Positions 30,252 through 36,847 of a stretch of DNA of 36,847 bases are shown one piece after another. Where the stretch lies: assembly GCA_015063855.1 (NCBI GenBank), contig SVTI01000014.1, forward strand, positions 1-36,847. The letters run 5' to 3'. The notes beneath the pieces are model-generated. The model saw nothing but the letters and a program-made list of their open reading frames with translations. It did no database searches and was not told the origin of the DNA. Numbering within the stretch: position 1 is the first letter of the stretch; the number at the start of each line of letters is the position of its first letter. This DNA is from Oscillospiraceae bacterium. Lineage in GTDB: Bacteria; Bacillota; Clostridia; Oscillospirales; CAG-272. The position numbers were made by a program, and so were the translations under genes.

Positions 30252-31061
30252 ATGGCATCATTACCTATAGGATTACAATTATATTCGGTTCGTGAGGATC
30301 TTGGCCGTGATTTTTACGGCACTATCAAGGCAGTTAAGGAGATGGGCTACGACGCAGTAGAGCTCTGCGGACTTAAGGAGGAATGGGATCCCAAGGAGAT
30401 CAAAAAAATGATCGACGAGCTTGGTCTTATCTGTAATTCCAGTCACTGTCCTACCGATGAAATGCAGAAGGAGGGGACCTTTGCCCGTTATAAGGAGGCA
30501 GGCTGCGATTATATCGTTATTCCTTGGATGAGTTACGGCTCTCATAATCAGAGATTTGAGGAAAACCTTGAGCTTATTAAGAAACTGTGTGAAGAGGCAA
30601 ATAAGGAAGGTCTTACCATGCTTTATCACAATCATGATTTTGAGTTCAAGAAAATAGATGACAAGTGCGTGCTTGATATTATTTACGATTCGGTTCCGGA
30701 GAACCTTCTGAAGACTGAGCTTGATACCTGTTGGGTAAAGTTTGCAAGCTACGATCCCTGCGAATATCTGCGCAAGTATACCGGAAGAAGCCCGCTTGTT
30801 CACCTAAAGGATTATTGGGAAGCAGAGGGAAATACCGGTGTACCCTATGACCTCATTGGTAAGAGCCGTGAGGACCGTGAAAATGAGGGCTTTATCTTTA
30901 AGCCGATAGGTCACGGTATTCAGGATATTCCTGCTATCCTCGAAGCATCCAAGGCCGCAAAGGCAGATATGGTTATCGTTGAGCAGGATGAGTCTCCCGA
31001 GCGCCCCGCACTTGAGTCCGCAAAGATGAGTATCGACTATCTCCGCTCCTTCGAGTGGTAA
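30252..31061 (+). CDS. Sugar phosphate isomerase/epimerase (xylose-isomerase-like TIM barrel)
   Basis: A 269-residue AP-endonuclease-2/xylose-isomerase-like barrel. Conserved metal-site regions are LYHNHDFEF (His), LDTCWV (Glu/Asp site), HLKDY (His-x-Lys-Asp) and VIVEQDES (Glu). The family isomerises or epimerises sugars and inositol derivatives. The N-terminal GLQLYSVREDL is a hallmark of this subgroup. SD AAGGAGG is formed across the stop of the preceding dehydrogenase; the ATG is at 30252. An inverted dispersed repeat (copy E) starts on the base after its stop codon. Confidence 0.9.
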   Translation: MASLPIGLQLYSVREDLGRDFYGTIKAVKEMGYDAVELCGLKEEWDPKEIKKMIDELGLICNSSHCPTDEMQKEGTFARYKEAGCDYIVIPWMSYGSHNQRFEENLELIKKLCEEANKEGLTMLYHNHDFEFKKIDDKCVLDIIYDSVPENLLKTELDTCWVKFASYDPCEYLRKYTGRSPLVHLKDYWEAEGNTGVPYDLIGKSREDRENEGFIFKPIGHGIQDIPAILEASKAAKADMVIVEQDESPERPALESAKMSIDYLRSFEW

Positions 31062-31149
31062 GCGGGGAGCACCTGTTGGCAAGATCGGGTATGAACTACT
31101 CTTAAAATTTAAGTGTAAATGCCCGAGACAACGTATTTTCTATACATAT
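31062..31149 (-). repeat. Dispersed repeat, copy E (inverted)
   Basis: Read on the minus strand, it starts TATGTATAGAAAATACG. It has arms TCGGGCAT and ATACCCGA with the same spacing as copy C, and shares the GTAGTTCAT...CCCGATC segment with it. The end (GGTGCTCCCCGC) no longer makes a clean hairpin. It abuts the stop of the TIM-barrel gene. Confidence 0.8.
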
Positions 31150-31153
31150 ACCC

Positions 31154-31182
31154 AAACCGACCTTTTGCAAGGTCGGTTTTTT
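31154..31182 (+). terminator. Intrinsic terminator of the sugar dehydrogenase/isomerase operon
   Basis: AAACCGACCTT (31154-31164), TTGC loop, AAGGTCGGTTT (31169-31179) and further T. It lies between repeats E and F. Confidence 0.9.
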
Positions 31183-31183
31183 C

Positions 31184-31264
31184 AATATATAGGAAATTAC
31201 TTCATTTCGTGTGAGTTGTTCGCACTTCAGAAATGGGCGAAATTCGGTGCGCCCGGCGGCGCTT
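31184..31264 (+). repeat. Dispersed repeat, copy F (identical to copy A)
   Basis: All 81 bp match 6576-6656 base for base. The T6 tail of copy A is missing here (CGTATA follows), so it is not a functional terminator. It lies upstream of feoA in opposite orientation to copy E. Confidence 0.9.
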
Positions 31265-31330
31265 CGTATAACCTTTTTTTCTCTTCCGAATAAACTGATA
31301 GTAAAAGAATTTATACGGAGGCATAAAGCT

Positions 31331-31576
31331 ATGGAACAGTTAAAGCTGTCGGATATAAAAGTGGGAGAGAGCTGTGTAGCGGAGGTTATTTTAAGTGATA
31401 GTGATATAAGACACAGATTTATGGATCTCGGAATTATAAAGGGGACGAAAATAAAGTGCTTACTTATGTCATCATATAATTCCATCAAGGCATATTCGGT
31501 AAGGGGGAAGGTAATTGCTATAAGAAAAAGCGATGCGGAGAAGATTTTGGTCAGGAGGTGTGCGTCGGATGAATAA
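31331..31576 (+). CDS. feoA: FeoA, ferrous iron transport accessory protein
   Basis: An 81-residue SH3-like cytoplasmic protein that supports FeoB. LSDIKVGESCVAEVI, HRFMDLGIIKGTKIKCL and the final KVIAIRKSDAEKILV match FeoA. The start is the ATG at 31331 behind GGAGG; a longer frame back to 31211 would run through repeat F and is rejected. It overlaps feoB by 8 bp. The region before it has no clear -35/-10. CGTATAA (31265-31271) can pair with TTATACG (31311-31317), whose last G is the first base of the SD. Confidence 0.92.
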   Translation: MEQLKLSDIKVGESCVAEVILSDSDIRHRFMDLGIIKGTKIKCLLMSSYNSIKAYSVRGKVIAIRKSDAEKILVRRCASDE

Positions 31577-33554
31577 TGAAAAATACGATAGGGTGATAGC
31601 CCTTGCGGGGAATCCTAACGTAGGGAAGAGCAGTCTTTTTAACGAGCTGACCGGTCTTCGTCAGCATACGGGAAACTGGACGGGAAAGACTGTTGATACG
31701 GCCTTCGGAGAGTGCAAAAGAGAAGGAAAATGCTATAAGATAATCGATCTCCCGGGTACATATTCTCTTTTCTCCCATTCTCCCGAGGAGGAGGTAACAC
31801 GCAGGTATATTATGTCGGGAGAGGCAGAGCTGTGCTGTGTCGTTTGCGATGCTTCCTCTCTTGAAGCCGGTCTGCCGCTTGTACTTCAGATGAGTGAGGT
31901 ATATGATAAGCTGATAGTCGTGCTCAATTTGTGGGATGAGACCGAAAAATATTCTGTCGCTATAGATGTGGAAAGGCTTAGTGAGATATTAAGCTGTCCC
32001 GTTGTTACCACCTCTGCCAAGAGAAAAGAGGGAATAGATGAGCTTATATCACGTTTTGAGGAGGATATTCATACAAGGGCTTCGGTCAGATATGATGAAG
32101 ATATAGAATACGCTCTCAGCTTGATGGGAGATGATCTCTCTCGCTTTGAAAAAATAAGGATAATCTGTTCAAAGAGCATTGAGAAAGAGAGGTTTATACA
32201 CGCAAAGGAATATTTGTATGCCGCAGGTCTCTATCCCGAAAAATGTGCGGAGACTGTTTCCGGCGCCGTGATATCAAGGGCACAGGAGATAGCCTCGGAA
32301 TGTGTAACCAAGAGCGAAAAGCAGATTGATCGAAATCATCGTATAGACAAAATAGTCACGGGAAAGTACACGGCTGTTCCCATAATGCTTTTATTACTCA
32401 CTGCAGTTCTTTTTTTGACGGTTATCGGTGCTAATTATCCGTCGCGGTGGCTCAGCTCGTTTTTCATATATGCGGAGGGCAGGCTGAACGAGCTGCTCAT
32501 ACTTTTGAACCTCCCCGTATTTATCCGTGAGATGATAGTATGCGGCATGTTCAGAGTATGCGGTTGGGTGATATCGGTCATGCTTGCGCCGATGGCGATA
32601 TTCTTTCCGCTTTTTACACTTTTGGAGGATATAGGTATTCTTCCCAGGATCGCCTTTAATATGGATGGCTGCTTTCGTTGCTCGGGAAGCTGCGGTAAGC
32701 AGTCGCTGACCATGTGTATGGGCTTTGGCTGTAATGCGGTAGGTGTCTGCGGATGCCGTATAATAGATTCGCCCAGAGATCGTATGATAGCGATACTGAC
32801 AAACGTATTCGTCCCCTGTAACGGCAGATTTCCCATGCTTTTGACTCTTATTTCGGCATTTTTGGTGTTTGGCGTATCCATGGGATATTCCTCTCTTCTT
32901 TCATCTCTGATACTTTCTCTTTTTATAATTTTCGGTATATTTATTACCTTTGGAGTCTCCCTTTTGCTATCAAAAAGTATACTTCGCGGTATCCCATCCT
33001 CCTTTACACTTGAGCTTGTGCCCTACAGAACTCCGAATATCACCAAGGTATTGGTTCGCTCCTTTCTCGACCGAACGGTATTCGTGCTTGGCAGAGCCGT
33101 AAGTGTAGCCCTGCCCGCAGGGATGGTGATATGGCTTATCGCCAACCTGAGTGTGAATGATATCAGCCTGCTTAAATATATTTCGGATTTCTTTGACCCC
33201 TTTGCACGATTATTCGGGCTTGACGGTATCATCCTTTTGGGATTTATTCTCGGTCTGCCTGCAAACGAGATAGTTCTTCCCATAATGATCATGGGATATA
33301 CGGGTGCAGGGACCCTTGCCGAATATGAGAGCATTACACAGCTCAGACAACTGCTGGTCTCCTGCGGCTGGGACGATCTGAGATGTATCTGTGTGGCGGT
33401 CTTCTGTATATGTCATTTTCCTTGTTCGACCACTCTTCTGAGTATTAAAAGGGAGACGGGAAGTCTGCGCTGGACTTTGGCGGCATTTATTATACCTACA
33501 CTTACGGGACTGCTGATTTGCTTTATTATTAACGGTATAGGCTCGCTGTTTTGA
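31569..33554 (+). CDS. feoB: FeoB ferrous iron transporter
   Basis: A 661-residue membrane protein that brings Fe2+ into the cell. The N-terminal G domain has GNPNVGKSSLFNELTG (G1), the G2 Thr in GKTVD, DLPGTYSL (G3) and NLWDE (G4). A helical spacer follows, then a membrane domain with Gate motifs and a Cys-rich segment, CFRCSGSCGKQ...CMGFGCNAVGVCGC (around residues 375-400), and a C-terminal GLPANEIVLPIMIMGY region. Such extra cysteines are typical of clostridial FeoB. The start is the ATG at 31569, overlapping feoA. No feoC follows; a new promoter begins on the base after the stop codon. Confidence 0.95.
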   Translation: MNNEKYDRVIALAGNPNVGKSSLFNELTGLRQHTGNWTGKTVDTAFGECKREGKCYKIIDLPGTYSLFSHSPEEEVTRRYIMSGEAELCCVVCDASSLEAGLPLVLQMSEVYDKLIVVLNLWDETEKYSVAIDVERLSEILSCPVVTTSAKRKEGIDELISRFEEDIHTRASVRYDEDIEYALSLMGDDLSRFEKIRIICSKSIEKERFIHAKEYLYAAGLYPEKCAETVSGAVISRAQEIASECVTKSEKQIDRNHRIDKIVTGKYTAVPIMLLLLTAVLFLTVIGANYPSRWLSSFFIYAEGRLNELLILLNLPVFIREMIVCGMFRVCGWVISVMLAPMAIFFPLFTLLEDIGILPRIAFNMDGCFRCSGSCGKQSLTMCMGFGCNAVGVCGCRIIDSPRDRMIAILTNVFVPCNGRFPMLLTLISAFLVFGVSMGYSSLLSSLILSLFIIFGIFITFGVSLLLSKSILRGIPSSFTLELVPYRTPNITKVLVRSFLDRTVFVLGRAVSVALPAGMVIWLIANLSVNDISLLKYISDFFDPFARLFGLDGIILLGFILGLPANEIVLPIMIMGYTGAGTLAEYESITQLRQLLVSCGWDDLRCICVAVFCICHFPCSTTLLSIKRETGSLRWTLAAFIIPTLTGLLICFIINGIGSLF

Positions 33555-33583
33555 TTGACAAAGATCGGTTTTGGTGATATAAT
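33555..33583 (+). promoter_or_regulatory. Consensus sigma-A promoter of the nucleotidyltransferase gene
   Basis: -35 TTGACA (33555-33560) starts on the base after the feoB stop; 17-bp spacer; -10 TATAAT (33578-33583). A perfect consensus, so the downstream gene is independent of feoAB. Confidence 0.9.
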
Positions 33584-33617
33584 TAATAAAACGATTTTTG
33601 ATTTCGGAGGAATTAAG

Positions 33618-34355
33618 ATGATTTGTCTGATCTTAGCGGCAGGCTATGCCACAAGACTTTATCCCCTGACCGAGAATTTTCCCAAGCCCTTGCTTTTCGT
33701 TAACGGCAAGACTATTCTTGACTGGCTTGTAGATGATATTTCCAAAACCACCCATATCAAGAGATTTATAGTAATATCTAATCATAAATTTGCCTGTCAC
33801 TTTGAGAGCTGGGCGAAGGCTTCAAGACATGATATCACCGTGGTCGATGACGGCACGGATTCAAATGAGAACCGTCTCGGTGCGGTGCGTGATATTGAAT
33901 TTGCTATAGATAAATTAGGGCTTGACGATGATATGCTGGTTATCGCAGGAGATAACGTGCTTGATTTTTCGTTAGGCAGATTTACGGCATATTATAAGGA
34001 AAAGGGAAGCTCCTGTGTCATGCGTTATTATGAGGCTGATGAAAGGAAGCTCCTTAAATGCGGCGTTGTGACGATCGATGGAGACGAGCGCGTTACCGAA
34101 ATGACCGAAAAGTCTCCCACACCCGCAACCCATTGGTGTACACCACCCTTCTATATTTATACAAGGGAGGATGCGAAGAAGATAAAGCAGGCATTGGCAG
34201 AGGGATGCGGATACGATGCACCCGGCAGCTTTATTGCATGGCTCTGTCATAGCTCCCCCGTTTATTCGATGGAGATGCCCGGCTCAAGATATGATATCGG
34301 TAATCTTGAGAGCTATAATGAGGTAAAGAATAGCTATAGAGGTATAGAAAAATAA
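33618..34355 (+). CDS. NDP-sugar pyrophosphorylase-like nucleotidyltransferase
   Basis: A 245-residue cytoplasmic enzyme of the glucose-1-phosphate nucleotidyltransferase family (NTP + sugar-1-phosphate to NDP-sugar + PPi). The signature LAAGYATRLYPLTENFPKPLL is a normal L-A-A-G-x-x-T-R-L start; GDNVLDF supplies the metal Asp, and the end RYDIGNLESYNEV replaces the usual W-F-D-T-G-T-x-E-S. The sugar is not identifiable; dTDP-glucose, UDP-glucose or a phosphocholine/alditol variant are options. The start is the ATG at 33618 behind CGGAGG; frames back to 33555 include the promoter and are rejected. It is monocistronic. Confidence 0.88.
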   Translation: MICLILAAGYATRLYPLTENFPKPLLFVNGKTILDWLVDDISKTTHIKRFIVISNHKFACHFESWAKASRHDITVVDDGTDSNENRLGAVRDIEFAIDKLGLDDDMLVIAGDNVLDFSLGRFTAYYKEKGSSCVMRYYEADERKLLKCGVVTIDGDERVTEMTEKSPTPATHWCTPPFYIYTREDAKKIKQALAEGCGYDAPGSFIAWLCHSSPVYSMEMPGSRYDIGNLESYNEVKNSYRGIEK

Positions 34356-34359
34356 TATT

Positions 34360-34402
34360 AATCAGAGGATGATCTCGTATGATTTCGTTCTCTGATTTTA
34401 AT
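34360..34402 (+). terminator. Terminator of the nucleotidyltransferase gene
   Basis: AATCAGAG (34360-34367) pairs with CTCTGATT (34390-34397), followed by TTAAT. The loop is large (22 nt). Confidence 0.65.
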
Positions 34403-34421
34403 ATATAATTTTAAAAAAGTC

Positions 34422-34450
34422 TTGACGGTTTATTGTCATTGCGATATAAT
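34422..34450 (+). promoter_or_regulatory. Promoter of the pncA-nadE operon
   Basis: -35 TTGACG (34422-34427), 17-bp spacer, -10 TATAAT (34445-34450). Confidence 0.85.
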
Positions 34451-34496
34451 CAAAATGAAATAAACGGTTGGATATGGATAATTAAAGGAGAAGGTT

Positions 34497-35009
34497 ATGA
34501 AGAGGACACTTATCGTAGTAGATATGCAAAATGACTTTATAGATATGGCTTTGGGTACTAAAGAAGCACTTGAAATAGTACCGAAGGTCAAACAGAAGAT
34601 ACAGGAGTATATAAATGACGGTAATGAGGTAATATATACCCGTGATACTCATTTTGAAAATTATCTTGAAACACCCGAAGGAAAAAAGCTTCCCGTTCCT
34701 CATTGTATTAAAGGAACTAAGGGTTGGCAGATAGCGGACGGTCTTTTCGTTGAAGGATGTAAGATAATAGACAAGCCTAATTTCGGCTGGCCGAATTGGA
34801 GAGATCTTACCCTTGAAAGGGTTGAGCTTGTGGGACTTTGCACCGACATATGCGTTGTAAGTAACGCTCTTATTATAAAGGCTCAGTTCCCCGATGCAGA
34901 GGTAAGCGTTGACAGAAGCTGTTGTGCGGGCGTAACTCCCGAAACACACGAGGCAGCTCTCTCTACCATGCAGATGTGCCAGATAAATATTACAGGTTCA
35001 GGTGAATAA
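34497..35009 (+). CDS. pncA: Nicotinamidase (isochorismatase-fold cysteine hydrolase)
   Basis: A 170-residue hydrolase converting nicotinamide to nicotinate for NAD salvage. The catalytic triad is Asp9 in VVDMQNDF, Lys93 in DKPNFG, and Cys119 in LCTDICV. Metal ligands fit Asp50/His53 (TRDTH) and His69 (PVPHC). The isochorismatase superfamily is broad, but the metal motif and the immediate neighbour nadE make nicotinamidase the best call. SD AAAGGAG precedes the ATG at 34497. nadE starts one base after its stop. Confidence 0.88.
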   Translation: MKRTLIVVDMQNDFIDMALGTKEALEIVPKVKQKIQEYINDGNEVIYTRDTHFENYLETPEGKKLPVPHCIKGTKGWQIADGLFVEGCKIIDKPNFGWPNWRDLTLERVELVGLCTDICVVSNALIIKAQFPDAEVSVDRSCCAGVTPETHEAALSTMQMCQINITGSGE

Positions 35010-35010
35010 T

Positions 35011-35742
35011 ATGTTTGATGCAAAAAGAATAAAGAACGAATGTGTTGAATGGATCAGAGATTTTTTTGATAAAAACGGTCCCGGATGTAATGCGGTGGTA
35101 GGAATATCCGGCGGTAAGGACAGCTCGGTTGCAGCGGCTCTTTGCGTTGAGGCGCTGGGCAGGGAAAGGGTGATCGGAGTTCTCATGCCTAAGGGCGAGC
35201 AGCACGATATCGATGCGGCATATATGCTTGTAAATCACCTTGGTATTAAGTATTACGTAGTGAATATCAAGGATGCCGTGGACGGTATTATCAATAATCT
35301 TCCGAAGGAAATGGAGATAACGGCACAAACCATTCAGAATATACCTCCCAGAGTGAGGATGACCACTCTTTATGCTGTTTCCCAAAGTCATAACGGCAGA
35401 GTTTGCAATACCTGTAATCTTTCGGAGGATTGGGTTGGTTACTCCACCCGTTACGGTGATTCTGTCGGTGATTTTTCCCCTATGTCCTTTCTTACCGTAC
35501 ATGAGGTCAAGGAGATAGGAAGGCTTTTAGGACTTCCCTTGGAGCTTGTGGATAAGGTTCCCATCGACGGTCTCTGCGGTAAAACCGACGAGGATAATCT
35601 CGGCTTTACCTATGCTACTCTTGACAGGTATATCAGAACCGGTGAGATAGACGATGCGGATATTAAAGAGAAGATCGACCGTAGACACAAAGCCAATCTT
35701 TTCAAGCTGGAATTTATGCCTTGCTTTAAGCCGAAACAATAA
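35011..35742 (+). CDS. nadE: NAD synthetase (ammonia-dependent)
   Basis: A 243-residue N-type ATP pyrophosphatase that amidates nicotinate adenine dinucleotide to NAD with NH3. The P-loop SGGKDSS starts at residue 33; GLCGKTDEDNLGFTYATLDRYI is the conserved C-terminal substrate segment. No N-terminal glutaminase domain is present, so it should use free ammonia. The start is the ATG at 35011 with AGGTGA upstream, immediately after the pncA stop, forming a two-gene salvage operon. A terminator follows at 35753. Confidence 0.93.
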   Translation: MFDAKRIKNECVEWIRDFFDKNGPGCNAVVGISGGKDSSVAAALCVEALGRERVIGVLMPKGEQHDIDAAYMLVNHLGIKYYVVNIKDAVDGIINNLPKEMEITAQTIQNIPPRVRMTTLYAVSQSHNGRVCNTCNLSEDWVGYSTRYGDSVGDFSPMSFLTVHEVKEIGRLLGLPLELVDKVPIDGLCGKTDEDNLGFTYATLDRYIRTGEIDDADIKEKIDRRHKANLFKLEFMPCFKPKQ

Positions 35743-35752
35743 GAAGTGAGTT

Positions 35753-35779
35753 AAGGAGTGTTTGAACGCTCCTTTCTTC
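35753..35779 (+). terminator. Terminator of the pncA-nadE operon
   Basis: AAGGAGTG (35753-35760), 6-nt loop, CGCTCCTT (35767-35774) with one G-T pair, then TCTTC. Confidence 0.7.
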
Positions 35780-35797
35780 AATGTATAGAAAATCGGC
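35780..35797 (+). repeat. Possible 5' remnant of the dispersed repeat (copy G)
   Basis: CAATGTATAGAAAATCGG matches the first bases of copies D and E (ATGTATAGAAAAT is exact with copy E). It is then lost. Weak, but the position after a terminator is the same as for other copies. Confidence 0.35.
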
Positions 35798-35859
35798 CCT
35801 TGTTTACACCAAAATTAACAAATTAATGCATTTTTGTTGATGATTTTATATTAAATATA

Positions 35860-35868
35860 TGTTATAAT
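35860..35868 (+). promoter_or_regulatory. Extended -10 promoter of the surface protein gene
   Basis: TGTTATAAT (TGn plus TATAAT at 35863-35868). A TTGATG at 35837-35842 is 20 bp upstream, which is long for a -35. It would produce a leader of about 140 nt. Confidence 0.55.
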
Positions 35869-35875
35869 CGAAGAC

Positions 35876-35999
35876 GATCAGAGCTTGAATTGCTCGGTTG
35901 TGAAGCGAAGAGGTAGAATTATAAGGCGGGTAGAAATACTCGTCAACTTGTGTTGTGAAAAATAATCAGCCGTATGGTTGATATTTTAATAAAATTTAT
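35876..35999 (+). promoter_or_regulatory. Structured 5' leader upstream of the surface protein gene
   Basis: Between the promoter and the SD (AAGGAG at 36001-36006) several hairpins can be drawn: GAGC/GCTC (35881-35895); GGCGGGTA with GAAA tetraloop and TACTCGTC (35925-35944, two G-U pairs); CAAC-ttgt-GTTG (35944-35955); and ATCAGCC/GGTTGAT (35965-35982) followed by a T/A-rich run. I do not recognise a known riboswitch core. No ORF fits in it. Confidence 0.45.
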
Positions 36000-36013
36000 T
36001 AAGGAGAAAAGAA

Positions 36014-36847
36014 ATGTTTTCAAGAATCAGCAAACGTTTATTACCCATTCTGTTGGTAGTATTCATGCTCGTTCCCATGGCAATGCCTGCATTTGCGGCA
36101 GCCACAGGTACTCATACTCCCATTGAGGGTGTAACAGTATCTGTAAGCGGTGCGACTGATAACTCCATGACAGACGGTGCTGTTACCGTAACTGCAAAGG
36201 GTTCTGCAGGTTTCCTTGGTATCGGTGCATCTGCAAAGACTGCAACTATTACCATTTACAACGATTCCGCAGATACAGCTACCCTTTCCTTTAATTGGGC
36301 AGCTACCTCTGTAAATAATCTTAATATCGATGGCACCGTTTATACCGGTGCAAGCGGAACCTTCTCCAAGGTTATGGCGGCAGGTACAAGCATTACCGCT
36401 ACCATCACAACCGCAAAGAATTCAACAGTTAATAAGCTCGTGATGAGTAACTTTGCCCTTGCGGCTGCAAGCGCATCCTCTAATGTAACCTTTAACTATG
36501 ACAGCGCTCTCGGTTCTGTTACAGTTGACGGTACTGCAGTAGCTGCAGGCGGTACAACAGAGATCGCTCTTGCAGGTGCAGCTCTTGTTGCAACTCCCGT
36601 TTCCGGTGCAAGCTTCCTCGGTTGGACAAACACCGACGGTACTATCATTTCCAAGGACGCAAGCTATACCCTCGTTCCTGCAAATGATATGACTGTTAAT
36701 GCTATCTTCGTTAACAGTGCATCTATCCCCTATTTCTATGCAAACGGCGGAACACATCTTATCGGCGGTCTTGCAGAAGCAGCTTCCTTTGCTTCTACAG
36801 CCTCCACAAAGGTTATCTCCCTTGCAAACAATGCAACTCTTGCAGCG
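36014..36847 (+). CDS. Secreted surface protein, partial (cut by window end)
   Basis: The first 278 residues are visible and the frame is open at the right edge. A signal peptide (MFSRISKRLL...MPAFA, cleavage after residue 28) targets export. The mature part is Ala/Thr/Ser/Gly-rich and beta-structured. Residues about 156-235 form an InlB B-repeat-like (Flg_new) module with FLGWTNTDGTIISKDASYTL and TVNAIF. Such modules occur in clostridial adhesins and large wall proteins. It has low Cys content and codon usage like its housekeeping neighbours. The SD is AAGGAG and the ATG 36014. A 140-nt structured leader suggests post-transcriptional control. Anchoring domains (SLH, LPXTG) would lie beyond the window. 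Confidence 0.85.
   Translation, partial: MFSRISKRLLPILLVVFMLVPMAMPAFAAATGTHTPIEGVTVSVSGATDNSMTDGAVTVTAKGSAGFLGIGASAKTATITIYNDSADTATLSFNWAATSVNNLNIDGTVYTGASGTFSKVMAAGTSITATITTAKNSTVNKLVMSNFALAAASASSNVTFNYDSALGSVTVDGTAVAAGGTTEIALAGAALVATPVSGASFLGWTNTDGTIISKDASYTLVPANDMTVNAIFVNSASIPYFYANGGTHLIGGLAEAASFASTASTKVISLANNATLAA

Noticed and set aside
6576..31264. Repeats A and F as ends of a composite transposon
   Set aside because: The 24.5 kb between them is mostly housekeeping genes, the copies are in direct orientation, and no transposase is present.
31211..31330. Longer feoA start at 31211
   Set aside because: It would translate repeat F and skip the well-spaced GGAGG before the ATG at 31331.
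35876..35999. c-di-GMP (GEMM-I or type II) riboswitch upstream of the surface protein
   Set aside because: The conserved core sequences of either class are not present; only the general hairpin layout and GAAA loop are similar.

Overview
The window looks like a chromosomal segment of an anaerobic, low-to-moderate GC Gram-positive bacterium of the class Clostridia, most likely an uncultured gut Oscillospiraceae/Ruminococcaceae-type organism. The reasons are AAAGGAG-type Shine-Dalgarno (SD) sites, sigma-A promoters with 17-bp spacers, Clostridia-typical small proteins (DUF1540), SLH-domain and M56 surface genes, and the order tig-clpP-clpX. No rRNA, tRNA, CRISPR array, transposase or prophage is visible. 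The assignment is inferred from gene content, not from a marker search.

Layout. 1-1.7 kb: a partial gene end, a VWA-domain protein, and two small membrane proteins. 1.7-4.2 kb: an AraC regulator divergent from a GPH-type sugar:cation symporter, with two 13-bp direct repeats 21 bp apart between their promoters. 4.2-6.5 kb: an RtcB remnant, a P-loop kinase, a frameshifted O-acetyltransferase and an aldo/keto reductase. 6.7-11.2 kb: cell-envelope block (M23 lipoprotein, BlaI-like repressor, BlaR1-like M56 protein with a non-penicillin-binding ectodomain, SLH protein). 11.2-13.9 kb: tandem dispersed repeats, a SUFU-domain protein, a ribbon-helix-helix protein divergent from a SLOG/DUF2493 protein, and a short pyruvate kinase. 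14-20.6 kb: housekeeping (rplS on the minus strand; plus-strand phosphoglycerate-mutase-like putative homoserine kinase, lepB, rbgA, rnhB, yraN, a dipeptidase and thrC, most overlapping by 4 bp). 20.6-25 kb: DUF1540, a metallophosphoesterase and tig-clpP-clpX. 25-28 kb: an unrecognised 567-residue protein with an internal zinc ribbon, trmL and a peptidase S51 gene. 28.2-31.1 kb: an AraC regulator divergent from a sugar dehydrogenase and a TIM-barrel isomerase. 31.3-33.6 kb: feoA-feoB. 33.6-35.7 kb: a sugar nucleotidyltransferase and pncA-nadE (NAD salvage). 35.8-36.8 kb: a structured 5' leader and the start of a secreted surface protein.

The main unexplained structure is a family of roughly 80-95 bp intergenic repeats. 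There are six clear copies and one remnant. They share a TATAGGAAATT-like start, a long inverted repeat (TCGGGCAT...ATGCCCGA in most copies) and usually a terminal GC hairpin followed by T6. Two copies are identical over 81 bp although 24.6 kb apart, two are in tandem, two face each other, and one supplies the stop codon of a regulator gene.
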